A stretch of 64,000 nt of DNA, from NCBI GenBank assembly GCA_021018995.1, contig CM037593.1:37089810-37153809 (forward strand), read 5' to 3'. The notes below the pieces were generated by a model that made no database searches, had not been told where the DNA came from, and was given only the letters and a program-made list of their open reading frames with translations. The stretch comes from Chloranthus sessilifolius (lineage: Eukaryota; Streptophyta; Magnoliopsida; Chloranthales; Chloranthaceae). The translations under genes were made by a program, and so were the position numbers. Below are positions 34,101 to 46,149 of this stretch, piece after piece; the first letter of the stretch is position 1, and each line of letters begins with the position of its first letter.

Positions 34101-34369
34101 TAAGAAGTAAAGAAATCTTGCCCATCCACTTTCAGCCTATAGCCATCAATAAATCATTACAAACATGATCATCATCACTATCTCAACAAGCTAAAACATG
34201 GTGTTTTCAACCTTTACAGTTATACCTGAATAAATAGAGATACAACAAAACAAAGTGTGCATATATAAATGATGCAACAATATTAAAGTAAAAAAACTTA
34301 CAAGTCATCCATTTTGGCATCAAATTGACGAGCATCAAATTGTGTCCCTTCCGCTGCCAATCCTGCCAT
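31101..34369 (-). CDS. eIF4A: Eukaryotic translation initiation factor 4A, DEAD-box RNA helicase (4 coding exons)
   Basis: The coding exons, from the start, are 34302-34369, 34030-34136, 33448-33878 and 31101-31736. They total 1,242 nt and 413 residues plus stop, the usual eIF4A size. Splice sites are GT...AG with consistent phase. eIF4A is the ATP-dependent helicase of the cap-binding eIF4F complex and unwinds 5' leaders for 40S loading in the cytoplasm. Motifs by residue: Q-motif [10 protein letters not shown] 59-68, AQSGTGKT 84-91, PTRELAQ 116-122, TPGR 165-168, DEAD 189-192, SAT 220-222, VIFVN 283-287, ARGID 340-344, HRIGRSGR 365-372. The N-terminus ([17 protein letters not shown]) and C-terminus ([10 protein letters not shown]) match plant eIF4A-1/2, not eIF4A-III. 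The helicase looks intact. Slightly unusual residues near the end ([18 protein letters not shown]) suggest a paralogue rather than decay. Confidence 0.96.
31856..31935 (+). repeat. tRNA-derived SINE head, possible
   Basis: TGTAGCCCAATGG resembles a polymerase III A box and GGTTCATTCCC (about 31909-31919) a B box, spaced about 40 bases apart as in tRNA-derived SINEs. The sequence does not fold into a clean cloverleaf, so it is not called a tRNA gene. It sits antisense in the last eIF4A intron. Confidence 0.45.
32403..32649. mobile_element. Hairpin MITE in eIF4A intron
   Basis: Arms of about 75 bp: TCTGAAATCTGAATGTGCCC ... TAAATCTCTGGTCTGTAA (32405-32477) and the reverse complement TTACAGACCAGAGATTTAG ... 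CACATTCAGATTTCAGAC (32575-32646). Each arm contains a poly-T or poly-A run. The loop is about 100 bp. No target duplication could be fixed. Confidence 0.75.
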
Positions 34370-34929
34370 GACTGTAAAAACTAAAAAGTAAGGAATAGGA
34401 CAACCTCACAAACAGAGCTACAGGCAGATATGGTATGGCTTTCATCGAGAGAATATGATAGCAATTAAACAAAATAATCACTACAGATTAGAACCAGAAA
34501 ATTGCATTGACCTTAGAGCAGATCTATCTGATTTCCAGGATCATATGAAATGGCACACTGATACAACATGATTAAGAAATGGATCCCTGGTCCTCAGTAC
34601 CAGCACCGAATTTGAACCGTGGTCAAGGGGTCTTTCTTGGTGTGCCATGTGGCAACCATTACCCAAGGAGGTTTCAGAAAATAAAAAAAAAAAAAACAAT
34701 CCCAACCTCCCTCCCTCCCTATCAAATCATAAAGCAGACTCCCTTCCCTTCTCTCTCCCTCCTTACCCCATTATAAAGTACAACACTGAAATGGATGATT
34801 TGTATCTCACCCTACAGAAGATGGCATCAGCCACCAAATAACAATTAATTTTGTATGACACACCCCCTACTGGAGGAACAATGTCCAACCAATTGTAAGG
34901 AACAACCTCTAACAGGTTCTCAACCTTCC

Positions 34930-35770
34930 GGCGCAAAATGGTATATATGAGAGGCAAAGTTTCAACCAATTGTAAGGAACAACCTAACTACTTGGGCGAT
35001 GATAAATCTGTTGCAACACCTGCATCTCCTACGTTTTTGTCCTCCTTTAATAGCCATGTGTTAGATCTTTCGCCCTTTTGGGTCATACTAATTTGCAGAG
35101 CTTATGTTATTCCAAAATTCAAAAATATTGTAAATAGTTTTAAATTTCACCATCAAACCTGTCAATTGTGCAAATATACTAGATCTTCCTTTAGTTCTCA
35201 ATTGACTCGTAGTGACACTTTGTTTAATATTGTGCATAGTGATGTGTGGGGATCTGTCCTGTTGCCTTCTTTTGATGGTTTTAGACACTGTTACTTTCAC
35301 TAATAGTCATTCCCCATGCCCATGGGTGTACTTATTAAAGTCTAACGATGAAGTACTTAACACCAAAATTAATTTTCGCACCATGGTATAAACTCAATTT
35401 GGAAAGACCATTAAGGTTCTTTTGTCTGATAATTGTAGTGAGTACTCATCCTTAGCCAATCAGGACTATCTCCGGAAGGATGGGACCTTGCATCAGTTTA
35501 CATGCCATTATACTCCTCAACAGAATTGTGTTGTGGAGCATAAGAATAGGGCACCTTATGGAAGTGAATCACTCAGTTCTTTACGGCATGCATGATCCCA
35601 ATCTTACTGGTCCATGTCTCTTCTCACTGCGACTTTCTCAACAATCACACTCCCAAGTGCATCTTGACTTGCAAAACTCCTATGCACGTCTTGAAGCCTA
35701 TAATCCCTTTCTATTGAACCTCACATCTTTGGGTGCACTTGTTTGTACAAGATCTTCACACCAAAATGGT
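34930..35770 (+). pseudogene. Ty1/copia integrase fossil inside the eIF4A leader intron
   Basis: Successive short coding-like stretches match the copia gag-pre-integrase and integrase regions: a FHHQTCQLCKYTRSSF zinc-finger-like part, the FNIVHSDVWG start of the integrase core (about 35220-35255), and a later HYTPQQN..VEHKNR block (about 35505-35550). It lies antisense to eIF4A. No LTR was found around it. It is an old, heavily broken fragment with several breaks. Confidence 0.78.
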
Positions 35771-36110
35771 GTTTAAATGATCTAACACCATTAAAATTTG
35801 AATTTTTTTATCTCATACCATGAAGTGTGATTTATCAGTATGCCATGTGGCGCCCATCTGTGATAATCTATCATTGGAACATGTCTCTGCCCAAATAAAC
35901 ATGCTTTTAAGTAGATACGAACAATCAGAATGATGAACTTCAATTTCAGCCAGTAACACTAAAAACAACGGTTGATATTATAGTCCACAGATCGGATGGT
36001 TTGAATCTCCCTAAAGCACCATGTTCAATCCATGTTATATCGCTTGACAGTACGGATCATCCAAATCTTAAACCACTGATGGTGTAAGATCATTCAACGA
36101 CGGTCAAGAG
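35760..36110. mobile_element. MITE, family G, copy 2
   Basis: The segment shares word order with 25640-25995 (TTTAAATGATCTAACACCATTAAA pieces, GTGTGATTTATCA, TATGCCATGTGGC, GATCGGATGGTTTG). Both copies lie inside other features. Borders are approximate. Confidence 0.5.
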
Positions 36111-36176
36111 AGTGGGATCCATAAATAAATAAAGTGGTGTACTTGAGGATAATGAACCAAATAATATGATGATATT

Positions 36177-37011
36177 CATGGTTGTTAAGGACACGCTATA
36201 GACTCGCTATAGCGAATGGTAATGGTAAACGTCATATATAATCAAATAGCCATGATGGCTAAATAGCGGCGTCATGGTAGAATAGCATTATGGTGTCGCT
36301 ATGGACGCTATTTTATTTTTTGAATAATAACATATAATACTTATAAGTAATGACATTGTTATAAGTTATGCCATTGTTACAAAAGTTAACTTATAAGACA
36401 CAAGACCTCAACTTAAAAGTTACAAAATCCTCGACTCTCTCTCTCTCTCTCTCTCTCATCACAACACCTAACAACACTAGCGTCGCTGAAACCTCAACGT
36501 CAGCGACACTACCGTATGTGTACTTAATATTTCATAATTTTTTTTTCTGAAACAGTAACAAATATATATTAGAAATGCAAAAAACAGAAAGGGTTACAAG
36601 AGGCGTACCCTGGAGGATAGTAAGATACTACTCTAAACAAAGCAAAGCAAAAAAAGAAACTCCAAAATATCTCATAACTCCGAAAGCATCTCATATTTTT
36701 AATATTTTATATTTGTTGATATTTCATATTTATTTATTTATACTTACCATGTTACAAATTTGTAGATGTTTCATATTTTATTCATATTTATTGATATTTG
36801 TTTACTCTTAGAACATGAAATCCTCAATAGTAGATCAAAGTATAGTGCTTTAGTTGTTGAACTTTTTCTTCCTATATTTTTTTTCTTATATAAAAAAATA
36901 CTACTAATTAATAGATAAAATATATTTTTTTAAATTACAATAATAAATAATCTCGCTATGGCGTAACGAGCCTCTTCACCATGACCTTGCCACACCGCCT
37001 TGATTACCTTG
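36177..37011. mobile_element. hAT-like non-autonomous element in the eIF4A leader intron
   Basis: Terminal repeats CATGGTTGTTAAGG (left) and CAAGGTAATCAAGG (reverse complement of right) match at 10 of 14 sites and are flanked by an exact 8-bp duplication, ATGATATT (36169-36176 and 37012-37019). Subterminal sequence is full of GCTATAGCG / CGCTATGG words. The middle has a (CT)n run (about 36437-36457). No transposase is encoded. Confidence 0.8.
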
Positions 37012-37270
37012 ATGATATTAGATATAATAGTGCAGTTTTGTTGCCAATCAAACATATTTTACACAGATATAATCAATAATTATGACCACATATTCTGCCC
37101 GGCCACGAAAATCAAATGCATTAGTGAATCAAGCGATAACTCTATAAGGCTTCACCGTTGGTTTTGATGACCTGCCAGAATTTGTGCTAATCACTCTCTC
37201 AACAATCTTAACATATGTATTTAATTATCTCAGGTATTCAAATACAATGGATAGTTGGTTTTCTGAGAAA

Positions 37271-37293
37271 ATAATAATAATAATAATAATAAA
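37271..37293. repeat. (AAT)n microsatellite
   Basis: About eight ATA/AAT units in the eIF4A leader intron. Confidence 0.9.
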
Positions 37294-37840
37294 TAAACAA
37301 ATAAAAAAACATACATACATATCTGACACAGATCTAAGCCACGAAATCCAACAATTTGTTAACAGCCTGATTTTTGCAGCAAGACTCATCTCAAATTACT
37401 GATTATACATATAATTAAAATAGATGCGTGTTTTACTTTTACCAATAATTTTTCAGTCACTAGATCACTAATACCATGTTATCGAACAAATCATTAATAA
37501 ATATATAAATAAATTTGGGGAAAAACAAATCGATTATTCATGTAATCAAAATCACTGCTTATATCTATCTAAAATAGATGCTTTTTACCAGTAATTTTCA
37601 GCCACTAAATCACTACAACCACGTTATCCAAAATATCATATAAAAAATACAAATAGATAAATAAACATAGTTTATCGAACAAAAATTAAATAAAATCAAC
37701 CGTTCATATAACCAAAATCACACACCACTAAACTAAAACAAAACATTCAAAACCCGTAGATCAAATCCATATGAATCAAGGAAGAAACAAATCTCGTACG
37801 TACGTGACGTCTGATCTTGATCGGATATGGGAAATTTTAC

Positions 37841-37963
37841 CTGTTAGTTTGTGTTTGGGTTTGTGTTTCCGACGAGAGAGAGAGAGAGCGAAGATTAGGG
37901 TTTCGAACTCCTCGGGATCTGGGCCGGGGAGTTTATTAGATGTAAGAAGAAATTGCAATTACA
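37841..37963 (-). other. eIF4A: Untranslated first exon of eIF4A
   Basis: On the minus strand this has a (CT)n pyrimidine run, GTCGGAAACACAAACCC and the donor CAG|GTAAAA. It carries the telo-box AAACCCTAA at about 37895-37903, typical of plant genes for translation and ribosome components. The start is estimated about 30 bases below the TATA box. The exon is inferred from sequence signals; no transcript was available. Confidence 0.65.
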
Positions 37964-37988
37964 GCAAGAGCAAGCGCTATCAAGAGTA

Positions 37989-37995
37989 ATTTATA
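37989..37995 (-). promoter_or_regulatory. eIF4A TATA box
   Basis: On the minus strand, GGTATAAATTAC lies about 150 bases upstream of the first-exon donor with a telo-box and CT run between. Only about 95 bases separate it from the GGTCGGGT element upstream, so the gene's own proximal promoter appears short. Confidence 0.6.
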
Positions 37996-38067
37996 CCTTC
38001 CATAGATTACATATATGGAGTAAATATTCGGTGTTGAGCAGCTAGTGCCGTGTTGAACGTCGAGCCC

Positions 38068-38193
38068 AATTCCCACTGTTTCAAAGTGTCAACGGGCCGG
38101 GTCGGGCAGTCTTCAGGCGGGGCTTTGAATAAAGCAGTCAACTGGTCGGGTCGACCCGATACCCGATCTGACCCTATCCGATACTTTACTTGG

Positions 38194-38270
<77 letters not shown>

Positions 38271-38470
38271 ACCTGTTAGGTCGGGTCGGGATCACAACAG
38301 GTCAACCCGACCTGATATTTTGTGTAAAAAATTTAAAATATAAGTTTTTATCTAGTCAGGTTGGCTTGAGTGCACCACCAGGTCGGGTGCACCATGGAGT
38401 CCGGTCGAGCATTTGCAATTTCTTATTGGGGAGCAGAATTTTCACCAAACCTGACCTGTTGACAACCTTA
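38068..38470. mobile_element. GGTCGGGT-rich non-autonomous transposon with (TA)n core
   Basis: Ends TGTCAACGGGCCGGGTCGGG (left) and TGTCAACAGGTCAGGTTTGG (reverse complement of right) pair imperfectly. Inside are many GGTCGGGTC / GACCCGACC words in both orientations around a (TA)n run of about 35 units (38197-38267). This composition is typical of a common class of plant MITE-like elements. No target duplication was fixed. Confidence 0.55.
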
Positions 38471-40069
38471 GCTTTGAATGACAAGGTTCTTAATTGGATC
38501 ACAAAATAGGGACGGTCCAACACATTTGATTATCGAGCCAGGCCGGGCTTAGGCCCAATTATTATTTGAGTATAATGCATTAGCTAGTCTGACCTAGCCC
38601 AAGCTGGATCAGGCCACGGCTAGGCCACAGGCCATTAAGGGGTCGAGTTTGGCGCGTCGGGTAGGGTTCAAGCGCGCATGAAAGGCTTGAGTCTTAATCA
38701 GGCCTAAAAACCAAGCGGGTCTAATCCTTATAGTAATCATTTTGGGTCAAGCCAAGGCCCAATCATTAATTAGGCCTTCACCTCAGCCCAAATCGGACTG
38801 TGATTAGAAATCCTAATCATAATTCAAATGCTAAAAATTTAGATTCATTAATTCATTGTGATTAAATCTTTTTAATACAGAGCATGTTTTGACTGTTTTG
38901 TTTAGAGGATTTTGAAGAGCATTATATCAGGGTTAAAAATTGATTTAATTATCTTATTTTTTCATAGATTATTGATGAATTTTAATAATTTATGTGGTGT
39001 TGCATTTATTCAATTTCAACTGTTAGATCTAAAAATCTGAATGATGAACAAAAGATGGGAGGATGTAGTATCCTAAATCTTTCTTGTTTTTTGTTAGTAA
39101 TTTTATGTTGTGTCGAATTGTTTAATCTTTCTACTCTTCTTCATATTTGATGGGTTAGATTGCTTTAAATTCAATTAAGCTCTTAGATTTGTGCATCGTA
39201 TCTTTTTAATTTCTATGTGACATCTATGAGGGTTCGATCTCATACTCTACACCTTTTCACTACAGTTCGATTCGTGCGCTTGTGTATCACATTAAAATTT
39301 AACAACATTTGACTAGTGTAATTAAAAGTCAACTAAGCCTAAAAGTCGCTTTCCTGTTGGAACTGCTAAGCGTCCAAATTTTTTAGTTGGTCAAAGTTTA
39401 ACTTTTGTGTCAAAATTTGGATTTTTTCAAACTTTGATTGATCGAATCTAGCAACGAATGGTAGTGAGTGTGATGTTCATTTGTAACATTATGACATATT
39501 GATAAGATTTTGCTAATCAAAGTTTGACTTTTAATATGCTTTAATCAAAATTTGACTTTTAGGAAAATTTAGATTAATGTAAGGTGGTAGTAAGTGACTA
39601 TCATATAAATGAACTTTGATTTTTATTCGTTCCTACAGATATCTCAAGACGCTTAACTTTTACTTTTATGGAAGTAAGACAAAGACGAAAAGTAACTGAA
39701 ACCGAGAGTTACTTTATGAAAGTACTTTCGATCCAAACAGCCTTTAATCTCCGGAGTAACTGACAGTAAAATCACCAACACTAATAGATATTGTTAGTAA
39801 AATCACCATCCCTGCAGATACTATTTTTGGGAAAGCTACTACTTAAATAGTCAGTGGTGCGACCAATAGAACACCGAGGAAGGTGTCTATGAAGGAGTTT
39901 CGACGGGCTGGGGAGCGCTTGGGCTTAAATTTGTGTTATTTATTTAAATGGACCTGATCCAAGCTCGGCTCGATCAATTAATGAGAGGATTATTTTGCCC
40001 CACCTGACACATTATCGCCACTAATCATGCATTGTTAGCATTGTCAATCTAGATTGCCTACTTAAACCC
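38471..40069. other. No gene recognised
   Basis: The first 300 bases are rich in AGGCC/GGCCC words and may be another decayed transposon. The rest is AT-rich. GTCAAAGTTTGACTTTT-type words near 39390-39560 echo the 6.1-6.6 kb repeat. Confidence 0.4.
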
Positions 40070-40216
40070 CAAAGGCTCTGGCATGATGATCAGTTAGCCG
40101 CCTCAAAAAGCGGGAGATCTGAGTTTGAATCGCCCTCTTAAGGGATATGCACGTGGACTAGAAATAGTCGGGTGCTCTAAGAAGCCTACATATCGTAGTC
40201 ATCCGAAAAAAAAATA
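40070..40216 (+). mobile_element. tRNA-derived SINE, possible
   Basis: GATCAGTTAGCCGCCTC, AAAAGCGGGAGAT and GAGTTTGAATCGCCC resemble the tRNA-like head of a plant SINE with a B-box-like GTTTGAATCGCC. The unit ends in a run of nine A residues at about 40207-40215. Target duplications were not resolved. Confidence 0.5.
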
Positions 40217-40591
40217 TTTCATCTTTGGAAATGCATATATTGGACGGCTCAAATTATAAGTGATTTTTTGGTGTAAGGTAGCTCCCAATTGAGGCTGTTA
40301 CTTTAGTGACTTAGATCATCCAAAAGATGTGCCATATCTCTTTAAGAGAAGCTTCTATTTGCACATTAGCTTTTTGCAATTGCATACTTCAAAAAATAGA
40401 CAATCTTTTATAGACATGTGTTACGGGGAACACCATCTAAGCGTAAGTTCGTAATGTAAAGATTTTTAGTGTCATAGGTTGGCATAAAACACAAACTCTA
40501 TCATCTAATTTAACATAGTCAAAGCCCATCATCATAGGCTAATTGTTGACGAAGTTGAATTAGATGATAGAGATCATGTTCCGTGCCAATG

Positions 40592-43539
40592 TGTAATAAC
40601 CCAGATTTTTGAATTTTATTTAATGGTATTAGATGATGTACCACACAGTGCGTGGTGCTAACGCTCCACACCGGAATATACTCACTTTAGAAATAGTCTG
40701 ATTTTTTTTATATATCAATATTAGACTCAATGCGGAGTACTCGTCGATACGATTCCAACGATATATAATTTGTCGATTTTCGATAAGAATATAAAAAGTT
40801 ATGCCCGTTTGAAGAGTGAAGCGGGTTAAAGGGCACAACTGTAAATTCGGGAGAGAATCACCATTTACCTTGGTGCTTAAAAAGGAGCAAAACCTCTTCT
40901 CGCTTTTTCAAGTCACGTATGAATTCTACTTGCGTAGAAAACTACTATTTTATTAAATCTTATACGAAAAGTCTTAATTAGAATTAACTCATGAGAATTA
41001 GATATATATTTACTTCTTCTCTCAGTTGTCTTTCTTTATCCCCTCTTCTCTGCAAAAGCTCTGACAGTGCCATCTTTCATAATTCCTCGTCGGATCTCCA
41101 TCGATTTTCGATCTTATCAGAGAATCTTACACCATCAAAGTTTCTCATCGTCGCGACCAATTTATCGTAAGAAAGGAATTCTCGCGAAAAGACTCGGGCA
41201 TATCGTCTCTCGAATCCGATCTCCATCAACCCAAATTATCGTAGGATTCGAAACACGCTTCAACAGGTGGGTGCCTCTAAATCCATCTTAAATTATTTAG
41301 TTATTTCTTAAAAAGAAAACCCTAATTTTTTCTTAAATTTTGATAAATTTTGGGTCTTAAAAACATGGAAATTAGGCCCAAAATTGATAGGATCATTTTT
41401 CCCAGATTTTCGTGAAATTCGGCCAAACTCTTCAACAGACACAGCCTCGGTATTTTGGTCATAACTTTTTACCCCAAACTCGGATTGACATGATTCTTAC
41501 GGCATTGGAAAGAAGACAACGAGATCTACAACTTTGTCTGAAATAGCAATTTCACGAATTTAATATTTTTAAGGTCAAAATTAAGCTGCAAGTCGGGATA
41601 CATTTTAGATGATCCAAGGTTACACGGGTTTGACATTATTTTTTTAACTCTTTGACTACTTTATGCTAAACTTATCTCTAGACTTATAAATCCCTAAGAT
41701 TAAATAAAATACATTAAATAGCTTGTATCGAATAACAATCTATAAGTTTAAGGGGTCAAATATGGACGCTTTTCAATACTTACCATTCTATTACCTCCTC
41801 TAAGCCTCATACAATTCTTGAATTGACACATGCGCTCCTTTAGAATTTTAAAATATGTTGGATCGCTATACCAGTCAATCACCAAATTTCATGAATATAA
41901 TTAACTTTAATGAAGTATAGTTTCAACACTATTGTAAAATAAATATAGTTAAATATTTCTTATTTTCTGTTTTACTTTAATATTTCATATGTTATGCTCT
42001 TTATTAATTTTCTTCAAAAATATGAAATGTTTAAGGTTTATGTTATAATTCATTCTTATATATGTTTACCATTATCATATGACATTCATCATATAGAAAA
42101 TCACGATAGGGTATACGCATATAAGTTAAGAATAAAATATGACACATGACTTAAGCCTTCGTCACGGTGGGGTTTCTTTCACGGTCACGTGGAACTTGAA
42201 ATGTAGGCATCCATGTACTGATGCAACCCCTCTATGGTAGTATGGGATACCACACGAAGTACATCTAGGTTACTACGGAACCCGTCCCTTGGAAAACGTG
42301 GTTTAGTGAAGCCTATCGCACCGTGGCCTATTCTAACTAAGTTTTAAGAAAAAAAATGAGAAAAGAATATGTTAAGACACATATATATTAAGAAAGTGGG
42401 GACTTAAGCCCACGCAAAATATAAAACGGGGCGGGGACCTAAGCCCAGAACTGAATAATGTTATGATATGTTAAGATACGTTGTGAAGGCCAGCTAAATA
42501 TAAATTAAGTTTCTACACGTGCCATACCTTACGAGCCACCGTAAGGGCTTAACGTCTGCAGCCAAGACGGGTCTTAAGGACATTATAGCCTTGTCTCGAA
42601 CTAAGGGGACATCGTGGTTACTATGCCGGCAACCTCATCTGGCTGGATGGTGGTTTATATTATGATATGGAGGTTAGGTGGTTATCTACACGTGGACCTC
42701 GCGTGGTAGGCTCGGCGTGATCCCGCATGTATCGTTTAAATAAGATAAGATGCGAAGTACGTTGTGTAGGCGTATGGAGTAATTAGTAAGACTTACGATA
42801 TGTTATGTATGCTAAGTTGATGAGACAAATAGGAAAAGAGATAAGAAAATAGAAGCATCATGCACTCTTCATATTATGTTAGTATATTTTTCAATCTTGA
42901 TTATGATAGTCTATGAATTATGGATAAGTTTATTTCATCTATTTAAGATGTTGGTTATATTTTAAAAATGCACCGCAATTCAAGCGATTGCACACGCCCA
43001 CCGAGTAAGTTATGGTGGATCGATTGTGCAACCGAGTTCTGTGATTGAGTAAACTCACCCTCCCAAAATCTCAGTTTGGTGAAAATTGCTTATCCCGTCC
43101 TTGATGATGCGGGAGCTGCTATTTTTGGAGGCGGCTTACGTAGATGGAGACGTTGGCTATCATCCGGAGGAGAGCGTAGATCCAGCAGATTTCTACGAGC
43201 CTTAAGAGTCCTTTGCTTTAGACTTTATTCTTTGAGAGACATATTCTAGTTATTTTGATATTTTTGTGAGTTCATGTTTAGGACCATTTTATCCTACGTA
43301 AAACTTATTTTTTTCCTATCTTAGATGCATGGTTAGGATTCATCTTTTTATTGTCTTTTATAATTCCCGCTGTTAATTTATGAGTCAATTATTTTTAATG
43401 CTATCTTACATGCCTCAATCCATATGCTAAGTCAATTTATAGATTATGTGTATGTCCGCTTATCTCCTTAACCAGCGTGCAGTGTCATAACACGGAATTC
43501 TAGGCCCTCGATATCGGGTAAGGATTCTGGGTCGTGACA
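40592..43539 (+). repeat. 5' LTR of element D
   Basis: Starts TGTAATAACCCAG and ends GGGTCGTGACA; 2,948 bp. It aligns end to end with 46521-49395. No gene is inside; the short frame near 41067 is LTR sequence. Confidence 0.93.
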
Positions 43540-43543
43540 GAGA

Positions 43544-43555
43544 TGGTATCAGAGC
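43544..43555 (+). promoter_or_regulatory. Primer-binding site of element D
   Basis: TGGTATCAGAGC, complementary to initiator tRNA-Met, starts four bases after the 5' LTR. Confidence 0.92.
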
Positions 43556-44150
43556 CTAAGCTTTACTTCCTCGAGGACTGTGTGGCTCATGTAAGTACAC
43601 TATAGTGATGATGTGATAATGATTTTGATATACCCTAAGCTTTAGATTTTTTGTGGACTGAAGGATTTTAAGAAAGTGTGATGATCAATGACGTAAGATT
43701 TAAAAGTTCAATTGAGGATTTAAAGATCTATTTGATGAAAATTTATATGAGTTAGGAGCATGTGAAAGAAATTGAGAAGAATCTTTGAAGATTGAAAAAC
43801 AATTAGAAGATATATTTTGGCGTATTGGGAAATAATTAGAGAAGGTAAATCCTGACTGGTTTGATGGTTTAAATATTCATTATAGGTTGAGATGTTGACT
43901 ATAAGAATACCTTATTAGAAGTGAGTTCAGATGGAGGAATAAATTATTATCATCAACCTCAGATTTATTTGAATTTTTTTATGGTCAACGAGATATAATA
44001 ATGATGATAACCTATAACAGAGTGTTAGAAGTAATTGATGTTGAAAAGTGAGTATATTTTGAATAAATAATTTAAGAGGCTACGAGAATTTGATTTTTGA
44101 AAAGTTAAGGATTATAAAGAGTGGAAGAACATGAGGAACACCTCTGCCTC
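43556..44150 (+). other. Internal leader of element D
   Basis: AT-rich sequence between the primer site and the pol block, with no gag-like frame recognised. Confidence 0.6.
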
Positions 44151-44176
44151 GCACTTGTGCACTCCGAGATCACCAG

Positions 44177-45835
44177 TTGTATGCTAAACTTAGTAAGTGT
44201 GAGTTTTCGCTTAAACAAGTGACCTTCCTTAGCCACGTGGTATCAGCAGAAGGAGTGATCGTCGATCCTTCTAAGATCAAAGCAATTACAGAGTGGAAAG
44301 CACCGACGAGTGTTACCGAAGTTAGGAGTTTCCTCAGATTGGCGGGTTACTACCGTCGCTTTGTTGAAGGATTTTCACACATTGCTCTACCGCTCACCCG
44401 CCTCACACAGAAGAATGTCAAATTTGTGTGGACCAATGAATGTGAATCAAGTTTTCTAGAACTGAAGAAGAGGCTTACTACTGCACCAATCCTCACCCTA
44501 CCTTCCACTTCCAGCACTAGTGAATTTGAAATATTCACAGATGCATCTCGCCAGGGACTTGGTGGTGTGCTTGAACAAAGTAAGAAAGTTGTCGCTTATG
44601 GGTCAAGACAGCTCAAACCTCATGAAAAGAACTATCCGGTTCATGACTTGGAACTGGCTGCAGTTATCTTCGCCCTCAAACTATGGCGCCACTACCTCTA
44701 CGGCGAGACGTTCAAGATTTATACGGATCACAAAAGTCTCAAGTACCTTTTCTCACAAAAGGACCTGAATTTGAGACAGCGTAGATGGATGGAATACATG
44801 AAAGATTACGACTGCTCCATAAATTACCACCCCGGAAAAGCAAATGTCGTCGCTGATGCACTTAGTAGAAAATCTTCGGCACTATTAGCCAGATTAAAAA
44901 TTTGGAAGCCCTTCAATGAACTCGCCGAAGAAGACATTTACCTCCAAGAGATTGACGATGGTGTATATTTGGCACGAATTGTGATGAGTCCGTTCATTTT
45001 AGACAAAATCAGGGAAATACAACGTACAGACCCAGAGATCCTCAAAATCATTGAAACCATAGGATCGAAACCCGATTTCAGCCTAAGGACGGATGGGATG
45101 TTACTCTTCAGACAAAGACTGTGCGTACCCAATGACCCTCAAGTGAAAAAGGAGATACTTGATGAAGGTCACAAATCAGGATACTCCGTACATCCAGGCA
45201 GTACGAAGATGTATCGAAATCTGAGAAATTGGTATTGGTGGCCGAATATGAAACGGGAAATAGCCGAATACGTGTCGAGATGTTTAGTGTGTCAACAAGT
45301 CAAGGCAGAACATCAAAAATTGGCCGGACTTATACAACCCCTACCCATCCCGGAATGGAAGTGGGAAAACATATCTATGGACTTCATCGTAGGTCTACCA
45401 AAGACGATGAAGAAGAATGATGCAATCTGGGTTATCGTTGACAGATTGACCAAGTCAGCTCATTTCTTACCATTCAAGACTACCACAGATGGGAACAAAC
45501 TTGCCGAAACATATTTGAAAGAGATTGTCAAACTACATGGGGTCCCAGTCAGTATTGTCTCTGATCGAGACTCCAAATTTACTTCAAAATACTGGACAGC
45601 CTTCCAAAAAGCTCTGGGTACTCGATTAGATTTTAGTACTGCCTTTCACCCACAGACGGACGGCCAGACTGAAAGAGTGAATCAAGTAGTTGAAGATATG
45701 TTACGAGCGTGTATGCTCGACTTTCGAGGGAACTGGGACGATCACCTCCCGCTGATCGAGTTCTCTTACAATAATAGCTACCAGGCAAGTATAGGAATGT
45801 CCCCTTTCGAAGCTTTATATGGCAGAAGTTGCTGA
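44177..45835 (+). pseudogene. RT end, RNase H and integrase block of element D
   Basis: A long frame of about 550 residues. It opens in the RT thumb/connection ([22 protein letters not shown]). RNase H follows ([16 protein letters not shown] at about 115-130, then [40 protein letters not shown]). Integrase follows with an H-H-C-C zinc region ([15 protein letters not shown] ... CLVCQQVK) and catalytic-core parts ([29 protein letters not shown]). These domains cut the RNA strand of the hybrid and insert the DNA copy. The apparent first methionine is internal to the original polyprotein. The similar block in copy C is at 58300-59890. Confidence 0.92.
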
Positions 45836-46149
45836 ACGCCATTGTGTTGGGGCGAAGGTGGAGTTAGGAAGGTGCTTGGACCCGATCTAGTCCAAACTAC
45901 GAGAGAAAGTCAAACATACTTAACGACTTAAGATAGCCCAGGATCGTCAGAGAAAGTACGCCAACCCTCACCGTCGTAATTTAGAATTCGAGGTAACACA
46001 TTGAAAATTTTAAACTTTAAATTTCATTGCAATTGTATTCGTGATTAAACACAAAATTTTGTTTAAAGTTGGCTAACGAGTATTCATTCGCGTCTCTCCG
46101 ACTAGGGAGTCATGCGCTTTGGAAAGCGCGAAGCCGAGCCCAGATATGT

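Larger units (their letters stand above)
34372..37840 (-). other. 5'-UTR intron of eIF4A (about 3.47 kb)
   Basis: The acceptor TTTTTACAG sits two bases before the start codon. The donor is CAG|GTAAAATTTC at 37840/37841. Long first introns in the leader are common in plant translation-factor genes and often raise expression; that role here is an inference. The intron holds a copia fragment, a family-G MITE and a hAT-like element. Confidence 0.75.

Noticed and set aside
31101-34369. eIF4A-III (exon junction complex helicase) as the identity of the DEAD-box gene
   Set aside because: Sequences such as [30 protein letters not shown] and [10 protein letters not shown] match translation-type eIF4A-1/2; eIF4A-III has different residues at these places.
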